The notes below the pieces were generated by a model. That model worked only from the letters and a program-made list of their open reading frames with translations. It searched no databases and was not told where the DNA came from. 64,000 bases of DNA, from positions 1 to 64,000 of the forward strand of contig NZ_JARVRF010000004.1 of assembly GCF_030209835.1 (NCBI RefSeq). The letters run 5' to 3'. This DNA comes from Arthrobacter sp. efr-133-R2A-120. Its GTDB lineage: Bacteria; Actinomycetota; Actinomycetes; Actinomycetales; Micrococcaceae. A program made the position numbers and the translations under genes. Below, piece after piece: positions 28,761 to 37,398 of this stretch; position 1 is the stretch's first letter, and the number at the start of each line of letters is the position of its first letter.

Positions 28761-28770
28761 AAGACTCACA

Positions 28771-29039
28771 ACGCTCCGGGGCGGATCCATCGCTACTACT
28801 CACAGAAGCTCGTCAACTACCTTAATGATCCAACCTTCCTGGCTGAGGTCATTTCCGAGATGGGGCTACTTTCATCCGCAAACTCACCACAGGAAGTCAA
28901 AGTTACTCACGACGGTGACGCCATAGTCACGAAGACCAGCAACCAAGAAAATTCTTTTGCCCAGAGTGCTGAGAAGAATGCGAGGACGTTGGCAGCTGAT
29001 CGAACGTTCGCTCGGGTTCTCAGTACACATACTCATTGA
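28771..29039 (+). pseudogene. 5'-truncated unknown gene in the hutI-adjacent island
   Basis: The frame has protein-like content (HRYYSQKLVNYLNDPTFLAE, then EKNARTLAADRTFARVL) but no plausible start: upstream it runs through the hutI remnant in antisense. The base composition is nearer 50 percent GC, unlike the neighbours. I do not recognise the family. The next frame begins within its stop codon, and the two may be halves of one gene split by a frameshift near 29009. Confidence 0.5.
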
Positions 29040-29326
29040 TGGGTATCACGCTGACGCGAGTTCGTTTGGACATGAACTTCGCCTACAACGCGTCCCGGAT
29101 TACCGCCGTCAACTCTTGCGTTCCGAGCCACACCAACTACTTCCCGCTTCGTGGAATGGCAGCCACGCCTTCGTCCTACCTCAGCGGAAACAACGGCGTT
29201 TGCCAGGCAACCTGGCAGATTGCCGTCGGCTGGGTCAACGGATTGAACCTAGGCCAGCGTGCCGCACTTCAGAAGGTAGTTCAAGGGCCCTGGGGTTTGG
29301 TGAGTGATACATTTGGCAACATCTGA
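29039..29326 (+). CDS. Unknown small protein, or 3' half of a frameshifted secreted protein
   Basis: Ninety-five residues from the ATG that overlaps the previous stop as TGATG. Features are LTRVRLDMNFAYN, two cysteines (VNSCVPSH and NNGVCQATW) and a moderately hydrophobic tail WQIAVGWVNGLNL. The same frame stays open upstream to 29000, and joining it to the previous frame there gives a continuous Ser/Tyr-rich sequence (RSGSQYTYSL). That suggests a single exported protein that lost its signal peptide and suffered a frameshift. Family not recognised. It ends 10 bp before the next gene. Confidence 0.45.
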   Translation: MGITLTRVRLDMNFAYNASRITAVNSCVPSHTNYFPLRGMAATPSSYLSGNNGVCQATWQIAVGWVNGLNLGQRAALQKVVQGPWGLVSDTFGNI

Positions 29327-29336
29327 GAGGGAGCCA

Positions 29337-29588
29337 ATGTACTCGTCAATTTCAGCTGGTAATGACGTGCTCGCGCCTACGGGATACGAGGTCTTTGCAG
29401 CCATGCTTGCGTTGATCGCAATCGGCGTGTTTATCTCGGCCCTGGTATCGCTCGCCCGCGATGCAAAGGCCCTGACGAATCGGGAGACCGTCCTCTGGCT
29501 TCTGCTGGTCGTTTTCGTCCCCCTCGTCGGGCCCGCCGCTTGGCTCGTGACGAGTCGGAGGTATCGGAGAAAGCCTGCCGTCCAGTAG
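29337..29588 (+). CDS. Small membrane protein with PLDc_N-type domain
   Basis: An 83-residue protein with two membrane helices (FAAMLALIAIGVFISALVSL and ETVLWLLLVVFVPLVGPAAW) separated by a short basic loop, and a basic tail. The pattern ...WLLLVVFVPLVGPAAWL matches the phospholipase D nuclease N-terminal (PLDc_N) domain, which as a stand-alone protein is of unknown function and sometimes sits next to peptide toxin genes. GAGAGGGAG lies just before the ATG. It is the only intact-looking gene of the island, and an immunity role is speculation. Confidence 0.75.
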   Translation: MYSSISAGNDVLAPTGYEVFAAMLALIAIGVFISALVSLARDAKALTNRETVLWLLLVVFVPLVGPAAWLVTSRRYRRKPAVQ

Positions 29589-29594
29589 ATTGTC

Positions 29595-29620
29595 GCGGGG
29601 ACAGTGAACACAGTCCCCGC
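29595..29620. terminator. Stem-loop between the PLDc_N gene and hutI
   Basis: GCGGGGAC (29595-29602) pairs with GTCCCCGC (29613-29620) around a 10-base loop between two convergent stop codons. No T-run follows on either strand, so termination is likely but weak. Confidence 0.6.
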
Positions 29621-29627
29621 CGCGGCC

Positions 29628-30851
29628 CTAGACCGCGCGGACGCCTGCCCGCCACACCGCGAAAGTCAGCGGGATACCGGGACGGTACGCCAGGTGCGTC
29701 GCCGACGGCGCCTTGAGCATGTGCAGGTCGGCGCGGTGCCCGACGGCGATCGAACCCACCGCCCGTTCGCCGTCGACGTCGTTGCCCGACTCCCTGCCCA
29801 AAGCGAGCGCGCCGCCGTAGGTGGCCGCCCGGACGGCTTCGTGGACGCTCAAGTGCATCTGCAGCACCGCCGTGGTGACGCAGAAGGCGATGGAGCTCGT
29901 GTAGGAGGTGCCGGGATTGCAGTTCGCGGCCAAGGCGACCTGCACCCCCGCGTCGATCAACGCGCGGCCCGGCGCGAGCGGCTGCCGGGTGGAGAGATCG
30001 CAGGCAGGCAGGCACGTGGCCACCGTGCCGCGCGTGCCCGCTCCGGTGGAGGCATCCCAGCCGCTCCAGGTTCCGGCGAGCGCCTCGATATCGGCCGCTG
30101 AAAGGTAATTGACGTGGTCAACGCTGGCAGCACCGAACTCCACGGCCAACTGCACACCAGGTCCTTCACCCAATTGGTTGCCGTGCACACGCAGGCCCAG
30201 GCCCGCATCGCGGCAGGCGGTCAGGACGCGACGCGACTGTTCTTCAGTGAAAGCGCCGCGCTCGCAGAAGACATCGGCCCAGCTGACATACGGGCGGACG
30301 GCGTCGAGCATCGGACCGCAGACGAGGTCCGTGTATTCCTCGGCGTCGGCACCGGCCGGGACCAAGTGCGCGCCGAGGTAGGTGACTTCGTCCACGGTCG
30401 CTGCCGCGATGCGTGCGCTGCGGGCCTCGTTTTCAAGGTCCAGTCCGTAGCCGGTCTTGCTCTCAAGGTAGGTGGTGCCCTGGGAAACGGCTTCGGCCAC
30501 GCGCCCGGCGGCGAGTCGCGTCAGTTCCTCGTCGCTCGCGGCGCGCGTGGCGCCGGTGGTGACGGCGATGCCGCCGGCGCTGTAGCTCTGGCCGGCCATC
30601 CTGGCCTCGAATTCGGCGGTGCGGTCCCCTGCGAAAATCAGGTGCGAGTGCGAGTCCACCCAGCCCGGGAGCACCGCGCGGCCTTCCGCGTCCACGTGCT
30701 CATCAGCCGACGGAGCCTCCGACGCCGGACCGATCCAGGAAATCCGCTCACCTTCGATCACCACGGCGGCGTCCTTGAGGACACGGTGCTCCGCGTCCTG
30801 GGTCATCAGTTCGCCGATGTTGCTGATCAGTGTGCTCGTCTGCCCGCTCAT
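29628..30851 (-). CDS. hutI: Imidazolonepropionase HutI
   Basis: Hydrolyses imidazolone-5-propionate to N-formimino-glutamate in histidine degradation. The 407-residue amidohydrolase has LPGWVDSHSHLIFAGDR (metal HxH), YLESKTGYGLDLENE, HGNQLGEGPGV, DHVNYLS and ALAANCNPGTSYTSS. Start MSGQTSTL; the longer upstream frame overlaps the next gene and is Arg-rich. No other hut gene is in the window. Its 3' end is duplicated 937 bp downstream. Confidence 0.95.
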   Translation of the reverse strand: MSGQTSTLISNIGELMTQDAEHRVLKDAAVVIEGERISWIGPASEAPSADEHVDAEGRAVLPGWVDSHSHLIFAGDRTAEFEARMAGQSYSAGGIAVTTGATRAASDEELTRLAAGRVAEAVSQGTTYLESKTGYGLDLENEARSARIAAATVDEVTYLGAHLVPAGADAEEYTDLVCGPMLDAVRPYVSWADVFCERGAFTEEQSRRVLTACRDAGLGLRVHGNQLGEGPGVQLAVEFGAASVDHVNYLSAADIEALAGTWSGWDASTGAGTRGTVATCLPACDLSTRQPLAPGRALIDAGVQVALAANCNPGTSYTSSIAFCVTTAVLQMHLSVHEAVRAATYGGALALGRESGNDVDGERAVGSIAVGHRADLHMLKAPSATHLAYRPGIPLTFAVWRAGVRAV

Positions 30852-30862
30852 GAACCTATTGT

Positions 30863-31960
30863 TCAACGGCGGATGGACCAACGGGCCGCCGCCAGCTCCC
30901 TCGGTGTCCGGGATACCGGACTGATGCCGGATGTGTGGTCCAGGATTTCCGCGGCCGCGAGCTCGGCGATGGCGGAAGAGGTCTGGAAACCGTAGCCGCC
31001 TTGGCCTGCAAGCCAGAAAAAGCCCGGAGCCTCGGCGTCGAAACCCACCACGGGAACGCCGTCGGCGGCCTCGGTGCGCAACCCGGTCCAAGCCTTGGCC
31101 ACGGAGCGTATGCCCAGCGACGTGATCGAGTTCAGCCGGACCACCAGCTCTTCCACGTCGCCGGGACGCGGCTGTGCGTCTTCGGGGCCGCTCGGCACCG
31201 TCTCCGACGGCGAAATGAGCACTTGCGCCCCCTCACGCCGGAAGTAGTAGGAGTCATCCGCCGCCGCCACCATGGGGCTGCCCACCGGAAGGGGGCGTTC
31301 GACGTCGACGATGGCCGCGGTGCGCCGGAACGGCTGCAAGCCCAGCTTCTCCACCCCGCTGAGCACCGCGAGTTCATCCGCCCAGGCACCGGCTGCGTTG
31401 ACCACGACGGCGGACTGGAAGCCTTCCAGCCCGGCGCCCAGTTGCCAGCCGGAGCCGAGGCGTTGGGCCGAATGGACCCGGGCGCCGGTGATGATGTCCA
31501 CTCCCCCGGCCTCGGCGCGCTGCCGGTGGTCTTCCAAGAGCACGGGTGCGTTGCAGGCGAATGACCCGGTATCCAGGCCCGCGGCCGTGAAGGACCCAGG
31601 GTTCAACGCCGGGCACAGCTCAAGGGCTTCGGCGTGCGTAATGTGGTGCATGTGCCCGCTGGCTTCTGCCTTGACGGTGGCTTCGTCGCCCACCAACATG
31701 AACGAGCGCGGTTCCAGTACCGGTACCGGCAACGCGGCGTCGCGGGCTCCCATCAGTTCCAGGGTGCGGACGGTGAGTTCCTGCACGACGGCGGGTCCGT
31801 AGCTTGGGATCAATTGCCGGGCCGAGCGGGAGGATGTGTGGTAGGCCAGTATCTGTTCGGCCTCCACGAGGGCCACCGAGCACCGGCCGGCCAGCGCCGA
31901 AGCCAGCGACAACCCGGCGATGCCTCCACCGACAATTACCACGTCATAGTTTGCAGCCAT
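30863..31960 (-). CDS. FAD-dependent oxidoreductase, DAO (D-amino acid oxidase-like) family
   Basis: A 365-residue flavoprotein with the N-terminal dinucleotide motif VVIVGGGIAGLSLASALAG, VVVNAAGAWADELA in the middle, and a C-terminal FAD-contact segment FFWLAGQGGYGFQTSSA. This is the glycine oxidase/sarcosine oxidase-like group, acting on amine or amino acid substrates with oxygen. It precedes hutI by 11 bp and is probably in its operon; the true substrate is unknown. Confidence 0.88.
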   Translation of the reverse strand: MAANYDVVIVGGGIAGLSLASALAGRCSVALVEAEQILAYHTSSRSARQLIPSYGPAVVQELTVRTLELMGARDAALPVPVLEPRSFMLVGDEATVKAEASGHMHHITHAEALELCPALNPGSFTAAGLDTGSFACNAPVLLEDHRQRAEAGGVDIITGARVHSAQRLGSGWQLGAGLEGFQSAVVVNAAGAWADELAVLSGVEKLGLQPFRRTAAIVDVERPLPVGSPMVAAADDSYYFRREGAQVLISPSETVPSGPEDAQPRPGDVEELVVRLNSITSLGIRSVAKAWTGLRTEAADGVPVVGFDAEAPGFFWLAGQGGYGFQTSSAIAELAAAEILDHTSGISPVSRTPRELAAARWSIRR

Positions 31961-32011
31961 TCCTCCATCCTGTCAGCGCACACGCCCAGATGCGAGGGGG
32001 AGGTGGTGGGG

Positions 32012-32482
32012 CTAGTCCACCGCGGACCGCTTGATGCCCATGTAGGGGGTCCACCATGTGAGGGGCTCCGTGACGGTGAAGCGCCGCCCCGAGATCGAAT
32101 CCGCTGGAACCCGCACGAAATGGTCTTTCTTGCCGGCTTCCCAAGGAAAGAGGGGCAGCGAGAACGAGTTGACGACGTCGTCGATCTGCTTGACCGGCGC
32201 CGCTTTGCCGTGGAGCACAACACTCCATGCGACGCCGGTGTCGGCGTCGACGCCGTCCACTTCCATGGCCACCGGGAATTCGCCCAAGGCCGCAGCAAGC
32301 TTTGTGCCCGCCCCGGTCCTGAAGACAACCGTCCCCTGGTCCACGGTGTAATTGATCGGAAAAATGTCAGGGTGGTCTCCGAGCCACACCGCCAGCCTGC
32401 CAACGGACACGCCCCTCAGGAGATTCCAGCATTGCTGCGAATCCAACACCTCGGTGACGGGTTGTGCTGCATCTTTGTCCAT
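32012..32482 (-). CDS. Pyridoxamine 5'-phosphate oxidase-like (PPOX) flavin-binding protein
   Basis: A 156-residue split-barrel protein. CWNLLRGVSVGRLAVWLGD, FPINYTVDQGTVVFRTGAGTK and VAWSVVLHGKA are typical of the PNPOx-like group that includes Mycobacterium F420 or FMN/heme-binding proteins. The start MDKDAAQPV is preferred; upstream residues are not conserved in type. The cofactor cannot be assigned. Confidence 0.85.
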   Translation of the reverse strand: MDKDAAQPVTEVLDSQQCWNLLRGVSVGRLAVWLGDHPDIFPINYTVDQGTVVFRTGAGTKLAAALGEFPVAMEVDGVDADTGVAWSVVLHGKAAPVKQIDDVVNSFSLPLFPWEAGKKDHFVRVPADSISGRRFTVTEPLTWWTPYMGIKRSAVD

Positions 32483-32537
32483 GTTGCAGATACTAGGCCT
32501 CCGATCCCCCTTGGGACAGGGTTGCCAGGAAGGGGAC

Positions 32538-33938
32538 TCAGCGCAGGTACTGGAGCTCCTCGAAATGACGGATGTAGTCATCCAGTAGCGCTTCTGCCAC
32601 CCTGACCGAGTCCACGAGCGGGTTCATCGCCATCGCCTTGTAGGCAGAGCTCCGGGAACCCGTGAGCGCAGCGTCGATCGTGGCTCGTTCCACCGCCTTG
32701 GCGTTGACGACAAGTCCCCGCGCGTAGTCCGGAAGAGACTTGGCGGGGAGCAAGCGGACTCCGCCGGCGTCCACGAGGCAGGGCGCCTCGATGACGGCGT
32801 CAGTATCGAGTTCTGGCAGCGTGCCCCCATTCGGGACGTTCAGGATCAGGCGGGCCGTTTCCCCCTGGCTGATGGCACGCATGATCGCCAAGGCAACAGC
32901 CTCGTAGCCACCGGATACTAGGTCCTCGGCGTCGCGTTCGAACGTACCGGCTGCCTCCCTGTTGCTCTGCATGTACGTCTCTTCGCGGTCGAGCTTGGTC
33001 TTCTCCCAGAGCCTGAGGGCCGACTTCGACGACGGGAACCCCGGGGCGGGCTCCGCACCGCCGTCGTTCGCTTCCGCCAGCCCGCTGTAGAAGGACGACT
33101 GCTGCCGCGCCAAGTAGGCGCCGCGGGTGGTTTGGGCGCGCCGGTCGGCGTCGAGTGCTTCCCGCCTGAAGTAGTAGTAGTGCAGATACTCGTTGGGAAC
33201 CGCGCCGAGGGCTTTGATCCACGAAGCGCCGAACAGCCGGCCCTCTTCAAAGGACTCGATGGCGCGGTGGTCGGCCAGGAGCCGCGGCAGGACATCCTCG
33301 CCGTCGACCACCAGCCCGCGCAGCCAGCCCAGGTGGTTCAGGCCGATGTAGTCGATCTCCACGGAGCCGTCCCGAAAGGCCGCCCCGCCTCGGTGGATTC
33401 CGGCCGCGAGCAAGCATCGCCTGGCCAGCCCCACCGGCGAATCGCAGATCCCCACCACCTTGTTGCCAAGGACCCGCGTCATGACCTCGGTGATGACCCC
33501 GGCCGGATTGGTGAAGTTGATGAACCAAGCGTCCGGAGCATGCTTCTTCACCGCCTCGGCGATGTCCAGGACCACGGGAATGGTCCGCAAGGCATAGGAA
33601 ATCCCGCCGGCACCGACGGTCTCCTGCCCGATGACACCGTGCGCCAGGGCAATCCGCTCATCGGCGGCGCGCCCCTCCAGGCCACCCACCCGGATGGCGG
33701 AGAAGATGAAGTCGGTGCCGGGCAAGGCGTCCGGCAGTTCCGTGAATATCCTCACCGCAGGTGCGTCGGGCACCCCCTCGGCCATGTCGGCGAGGACCCT
33801 GGCCACCACGCCCAGGCGTGCGGGGTCGGCGTCGAACAGCCTCAGTTCGGTGACCCTGCCGGGCCCATGGTCCGACAGCAGTGCTGAATAGACCAGGGGT
33901 ACCCGGAATCCCCCGCCGCCCAGGATGGTGAGGATCAT
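32538..33938 (-). CDS. Glycoside hydrolase family 4 (6-phospho-beta-glucosidase type)
   Basis: A 466-residue NAD- and metal-dependent glycosidase. The N-terminal Rossmann motif ILGGGGFRVPLVYSALL binds NAD; GICDSPVGLARRC holds the metal-binding Cys and GLNHLGWLRG the His. The substrate motif is CDSP, not the usual CNVP of 6-phospho-glucosidases, so specificity is open. The gene starts 6 bp after kbl stops, which is unusual company for a sugar-phosphate hydrolase. No PTS is visible in the window. Confidence 0.9.
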   Translation of the reverse strand: MILTILGGGGFRVPLVYSALLSDHGPGRVTELRLFDADPARLGVVARVLADMAEGVPDAPAVRIFTELPDALPGTDFIFSAIRVGGLEGRAADERIALAHGVIGQETVGAGGISYALRTIPVVLDIAEAVKKHAPDAWFINFTNPAGVITEVMTRVLGNKVVGICDSPVGLARRCLLAAGIHRGGAAFRDGSVEIDYIGLNHLGWLRGLVVDGEDVLPRLLADHRAIESFEEGRLFGASWIKALGAVPNEYLHYYYFRREALDADRRAQTTRGAYLARQQSSFYSGLAEANDGGAEPAPGFPSSKSALRLWEKTKLDREETYMQSNREAAGTFERDAEDLVSGGYEAVALAIMRAISQGETARLILNVPNGGTLPELDTDAVIEAPCLVDAGGVRLLPAKSLPDYARGLVVNAKAVERATIDAALTGSRSSAYKAMAMNPLVDSVRVAEALLDDYIRHFEELQYLR

Positions 33939-33944
33939 GGGAAC

Positions 33945-35153
33945 TCAGAGCCCCGCGGCTGCGCGGCTCTTCACGAAGGCCTCGACACACGCCTCGACGT
34001 CCTCGGAGCTGTGTGCGGCCGAGAGCTGCACGCGGATCCGGGCAGCTCCCTTGGGCACCACGGGGTAGCTGAACGCCGTGACGAACACTCCATGGTGGAG
34101 CATCTCGTCGGCAACCTTCGCTGCCGCCACGGCGTCGCCGAACATCACCGGAATGATGGCGTGCTCGCCGTCGAGCAGTTCGAAGCCTTCCTCGCTCATG
34201 CGGCGCCGGAACAAGGCAGCGTTCTCGAAGAGCCTGGAGCGGAGCTCGCCCGAACCCTGGACCAGCTCAATGGCCTTGATGGTGGCTGCGACGATTGCCG
34301 GGGCCAGGGAGTTGGAGAACAGGTAAGGGCGGGCCTTCTGGCGCAGCATGGCGACGATTTCGCTGCGGCCGGAGACGTAGCCTCCGGAGGCGCCGCCAAG
34401 GGCCTTGCCGAACGTGCCGGTGTAGATGTCGATCCTGTCCGAAACACCCGCGTGTTCGGGGGTTCCGGCACCGGTGGCTCCCATGAAGCCTACGGCGTGG
34501 GAATCGTCCACCATGACCAGCGCGTCATGCTTTTCGGCGAGATCGCAGATGGCTTCGAGCGGCGCGAGGTAGCCGTCCATGGAGAAGACGCCGTCCGTCA
34601 CGATGATCTTGCGCCGGGCCGGTGCCTCGCCGCTTGAGGCCTCGATCAGCTTGGCTTCGAGGTCAGCCATGTCCTGGTTGGCGTAGCGGAAGCGCTTGGC
34701 CTTGCTGAGCCGGATGCCGTCGATGATCGAGGCGTGGTTCAGGGAGTCGGAGATGATGGCGTCCTCGGCCCCGAACAGGGACTCGAAGACACCTCCGTTG
34801 GCGTCGAAGCAGCTGGAGAAGAGGATGGTGTCTTCGGTTCCGAGGAACTGTGAGACCCGGGCCTCGAGCTCAAGGTGGAGGTCCTGGGTGCCGCAGATGA
34901 AACGGACGGAGGCCATGCCGAAGCCGCGCTCGTCCATGGCGGACTTGGCGGCCGCGATGATGTCCGGGTGGTCTGCGAGGCCCAGGTAGTTGTTGGCGCA
35001 GAAGTTAAGGACGGTGTTCGCCGGCTGGCCGAGCTGGCCTGCGGCGATGTGGCTCGCTTGCGGCGAGTCGATGTGGCGTTCGGTCTTGAAGAGGCCTGCG
35101 GTCCGGATCTCTTCAAGTTCGCCTTGCAGCTGGTCTTTGATGCTTGAGTACAT
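33945..35153 (-). CDS. kbl: Glycine C-acetyltransferase (2-amino-3-ketobutyrate CoA ligase)
   Basis: Converts the product of threonine dehydrogenase plus CoA into glycine and acetyl-CoA. The 402-residue PLP enzyme of the alpha-oxoamine synthase family has [36 protein letters not shown] and the PLP lysine in [18 protein letters not shown] precedes the ATG. It lies 59 bp after tdh in the same direction. Confidence 0.95.
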   Translation of the reverse strand: MYSSIKDQLQGELEEIRTAGLFKTERHIDSPQASHIAAGQLGQPANTVLNFCANNYLGLADHPDIIAAAKSAMDERGFGMASVRFICGTQDLHLELEARVSQFLGTEDTILFSSCFDANGGVFESLFGAEDAIISDSLNHASIIDGIRLSKAKRFRYANQDMADLEAKLIEASSGEAPARRKIIVTDGVFSMDGYLAPLEAICDLAEKHDALVMVDDSHAVGFMGATGAGTPEHAGVSDRIDIYTGTFGKALGGASGGYVSGRSEIVAMLRQKARPYLFSNSLAPAIVAATIKAIELVQGSGELRSRLFENAALFRRRMSEEGFELLDGEHAIIPVMFGDAVAAAKVADEMLHHGVFVTAFSYPVVPKGAARIRVQLSAAHSSEDVEACVEAFVKSRAAAGL

Positions 35154-35212
35154 GGTGGCTCCTGGTACTGGGGTCTTGGGGAGGACTTTACGTTGTCTTA
35201 GATTTCGGCGTT

Positions 35213-36259
35213 CTAGAGTTCGGTCCAGTCGAGGACAACCTTGCCGCCAATGCCGGCGCGCGCGATTTCGAAGCCCTTTTCCCAATCGGTGGCGGACAGC
35301 TTGTCCGTGACGACGGCGGAAATGTGGCTGTGCAGCACGGGGTTGGAGGACAGCATGGCGCTCATGGCGTACCAGGTTTCGTACATCTCGCGGCCGTAGA
35401 TGCCCTTGAGGGTCAGCATGTGCGTGACCACTTTGCCCCAGTCGATGTCGATGGACTGGCTGGGCAAGCCGAGCATGGCGATGCGTCCGCCGTGGTTCAT
35501 GTTGTTGATCATCTCAGGCAGGGCCGTGGGATGCCCGGACATTTCCAGGCCGATGTCGAATCCTTCGCGCATGCCGAGCTCGAGCTGGGCGTCCTTGACG
35601 CGCATCTTCGACACGTCGACGGCAAGGTCCACACCCATCTTCCGGGCGAGTTCGAGGCGGGGAGCCGAGACGTCCGTGATGGCGATCTTGCGGGCACCGG
35701 CGTGGCGCGCGACGGCGATTGCCATGAGCCCGATGGGCCCGGCACCTGTGATGAGCACATCCTCGCCGACCAGGGGGAAGCTCAGGGCGGTGTGGACGGC
35801 GTTGCCGAAGGGGTCGAAGATGGCGCCAAGCTCCGGGGTGACGGAGGGATCGTGGTGGACCCAGACGTTGGTCTCCGGGATGACAACGTATTCGGCGAAG
35901 GCGCCGTCTCGCTGCACGCCCACGGACACCGTGTGGATGCACATCTGGCGGCGGCCTGCGCGGCAATTGCGGCAGATCCCGCAGACCACGTGGCCTTCAC
36001 CGGAGACGCGGTCACCTACCTTGACGTCGCGGACGTCCTCGCCCACAGACACCACTTCGCCGTAGAACTCGTGTCCGGCGATCAAGGGAGTCTCGATGAT
36101 GCTCTGCGCCCAGGCGTCCCAGGACTGGATGTGCAGGTCGGTTCCGCAGATGCCGGTGGTCATGACGCGGATCTTGACGTCGCTCGGACCTGCCTCCGGC
36201 TCGGGCCGTTCGACGAGTTCAAAACCAGCGTGGGGACCGGACTTGTAGAGAGCCTTCAT
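35213..36259 (-). CDS. tdh: L-threonine 3-dehydrogenase
   Basis: A 348-residue zinc alcohol-dehydrogenase-family enzyme that oxidises threonine to 2-amino-3-ketobutyrate using NAD. Catalytic zinc ligands are in GICGTDLHI and [10 protein letters not shown]; the structural zinc cluster is [15 protein letters not shown]; the NAD-binding loop is [15 protein letters not shown]. It leads the tdh-kbl pair and is divergent from a LysR regulator. Confidence 0.95.
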   Translation of the reverse strand: MKALYKSGPHAGFELVERPEPEAGPSDVKIRVMTTGICGTDLHIQSWDAWAQSIIETPLIAGHEFYGEVVSVGEDVRDVKVGDRVSGEGHVVCGICRNCRAGRRQMCIHTVSVGVQRDGAFAEYVVIPETNVWVHHDPSVTPELGAIFDPFGNAVHTALSFPLVGEDVLITGAGPIGLMAIAVARHAGARKIAITDVSAPRLELARKMGVDLAVDVSKMRVKDAQLELGMREGFDIGLEMSGHPTALPEMINNMNHGGRIAMLGLPSQSIDIDWGKVVTHMLTLKGIYGREMYETWYAMSAMLSSNPVLHSHISAVVTDKLSATDWEKGFEIARAGIGGKVVLDWTEL

Positions 36260-36358
36260 GGGTCTTCCTAACTCAAGGGATTGGGCCGTTTGTGTGCCGT
36301 TTCACTTCATTGAAGCCCCACGGACGGTTTAGCACAACTAGGTTTTTCTCAATCAACG

Positions 36359-36376
36359 ATTTAGCATTTGCTAAAT
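36359..36376. promoter_or_regulatory. Palindromic operator overlapping the LysR start codon
   Basis: ATTTAGCATTTGCTAAAT is a perfect inverted repeat (8-bp arms, 2-bp centre). It covers the first two bases of the LysR gene's ATG. A half-site TTTAGCA recurs at 36328-36334, 32 bp upstream. The spacing fits a LysR-type recognition and activation site pair controlling both tdh and the regulator itself. Confidence 0.65.
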
Positions 36377-37331
36377 GGAAGTACATCAGCTCCAAATGCT
36401 CAGGGAACTAGGAGATCTCGGCAGTGTCAAGGCCGTAGCCGAGACGCTCATGGTCACCCCCTCGGCCGTTTCCCAGCAGCTCGCACTCCTGCAGAAATCG
36501 GTGGACGTGCCCCTGACCCGAAAGGAAGGCCGCGCCCTGGTGCTCACCGATGCGGGCCGGGTCCTCGCCGACGCCGGAGCCGCCGTCGTGAATGCGCTCG
36601 CGGACGCCCAGGCGGCGATCGGCGCTTACCACGACTCCCCGGGCTCCACCGTGACCCTAAGCGCCTTCCACAGTGCGGGGCAGGCCTTGTTCGCTCCACT
36701 CGCGGCTTTATTGACGAGCGCGCGCAATGTCGGTCCGGAAAACAGCGTTCCGCGCGTGAAACTCGCCGACGAAGATGTTGCCCAGGAAGACTTTCCGGGC
36801 CTCGCCGCGCGCTACGACCTCGTGCTGGCGCACCGGATGGAGCACAGCCCCGGGTGGCCCACCGACAAAGTGGCCGTGATCCCGCTCGCCGACGAACCGC
36901 TCGACGTCGCGTTGCCTGCCGGGCACCCGCTCGCGGCGCGCCGCGAACTCAGCCCGGCCGACGTCGTCGGGCAGCCCTGGGTGACCAGCCGCGCCGGATA
37001 CTCTCCCGCGGATGTGCTGGCCGCCGTCGTCGCCGTCAGCGGACGGCCCGCGGATGTCCTGCACCGCATCAACGACTATTCCACCGTTGCCTCGCTCGTG
37101 GCGGACGGCGGCGCGATAGGTTTGCTCCCGCGGTTCACCGCCCAGCGCGTGCTGGACGCCGGCGTGGTTCTGCGTCCGCTGGCGGGGGTGAATTCCGTGC
37201 GCAAAATCGACATCCTGGCGAGGCCGGAAACCCTGAAACGGAAATCGGTCATGACGGTCTGCGAAGCGCTGCAGACCGTCATGACCGAACTCGCCGGGGG
37301 TACATCACCTGGCGCCTCCCAGCCCAACTAG
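36375..37331 (+). CDS. LysR-family transcriptional regulator
   Basis: A 318-residue regulator with an N-terminal winged helix (GSVKAVAETLMVTPSAVSQQLALLQKSV) and a LysR substrate-binding domain. No ribosome site precedes the ATG, and the palindromic operator touches it, so a leaderless transcript is likely. Divergence from tdh-kbl suggests control of threonine degradation. Its last codons lie in a dispersed palindrome. Confidence 0.9.
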   Translation: MEVHQLQMLRELGDLGSVKAVAETLMVTPSAVSQQLALLQKSVDVPLTRKEGRALVLTDAGRVLADAGAAVVNALADAQAAIGAYHDSPGSTVTLSAFHSAGQALFAPLAALLTSARNVGPENSVPRVKLADEDVAQEDFPGLAARYDLVLAHRMEHSPGWPTDKVAVIPLADEPLDVALPAGHPLAARRELSPADVVGQPWVTSRAGYSPADVLAAVVAVSGRPADVLHRINDYSTVASLVADGGAIGLLPRFTAQRVLDAGVVLRPLAGVNSVRKIDILARPETLKRKSVMTVCEALQTVMTELAGGTSPGASQPN

Positions 37332-37388
37332 CTCGCATTTAATGTCGTTATGAGGCCTCAAAACGACAACAACTGCGAGCTACTTGGG
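37323..37388. repeat. Dispersed palindrome family A, copy 3
   Basis: Begins CCCAACTAGCTCGCA and ends GCGAGCTACTTGGG, with centre GTTATGAGGCCTCAAAAC. It contains the last two codons and stop of the LysR gene and ends 10 bp from the stop of the convergent Gfo/Idh gene. Left-arm substitutions (TTTAA for GTTGT) make it imperfect. Confidence 0.88.
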
Positions 37389-37398
37389 GGCGCGGGCG

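Noticed and set aside
28770..29336. Insertion sequence in the hutI-adjacent island
   Set aside because: No transposase motif, terminal inverted repeats or short target duplication; the flanking repeat is a piece of hutI.
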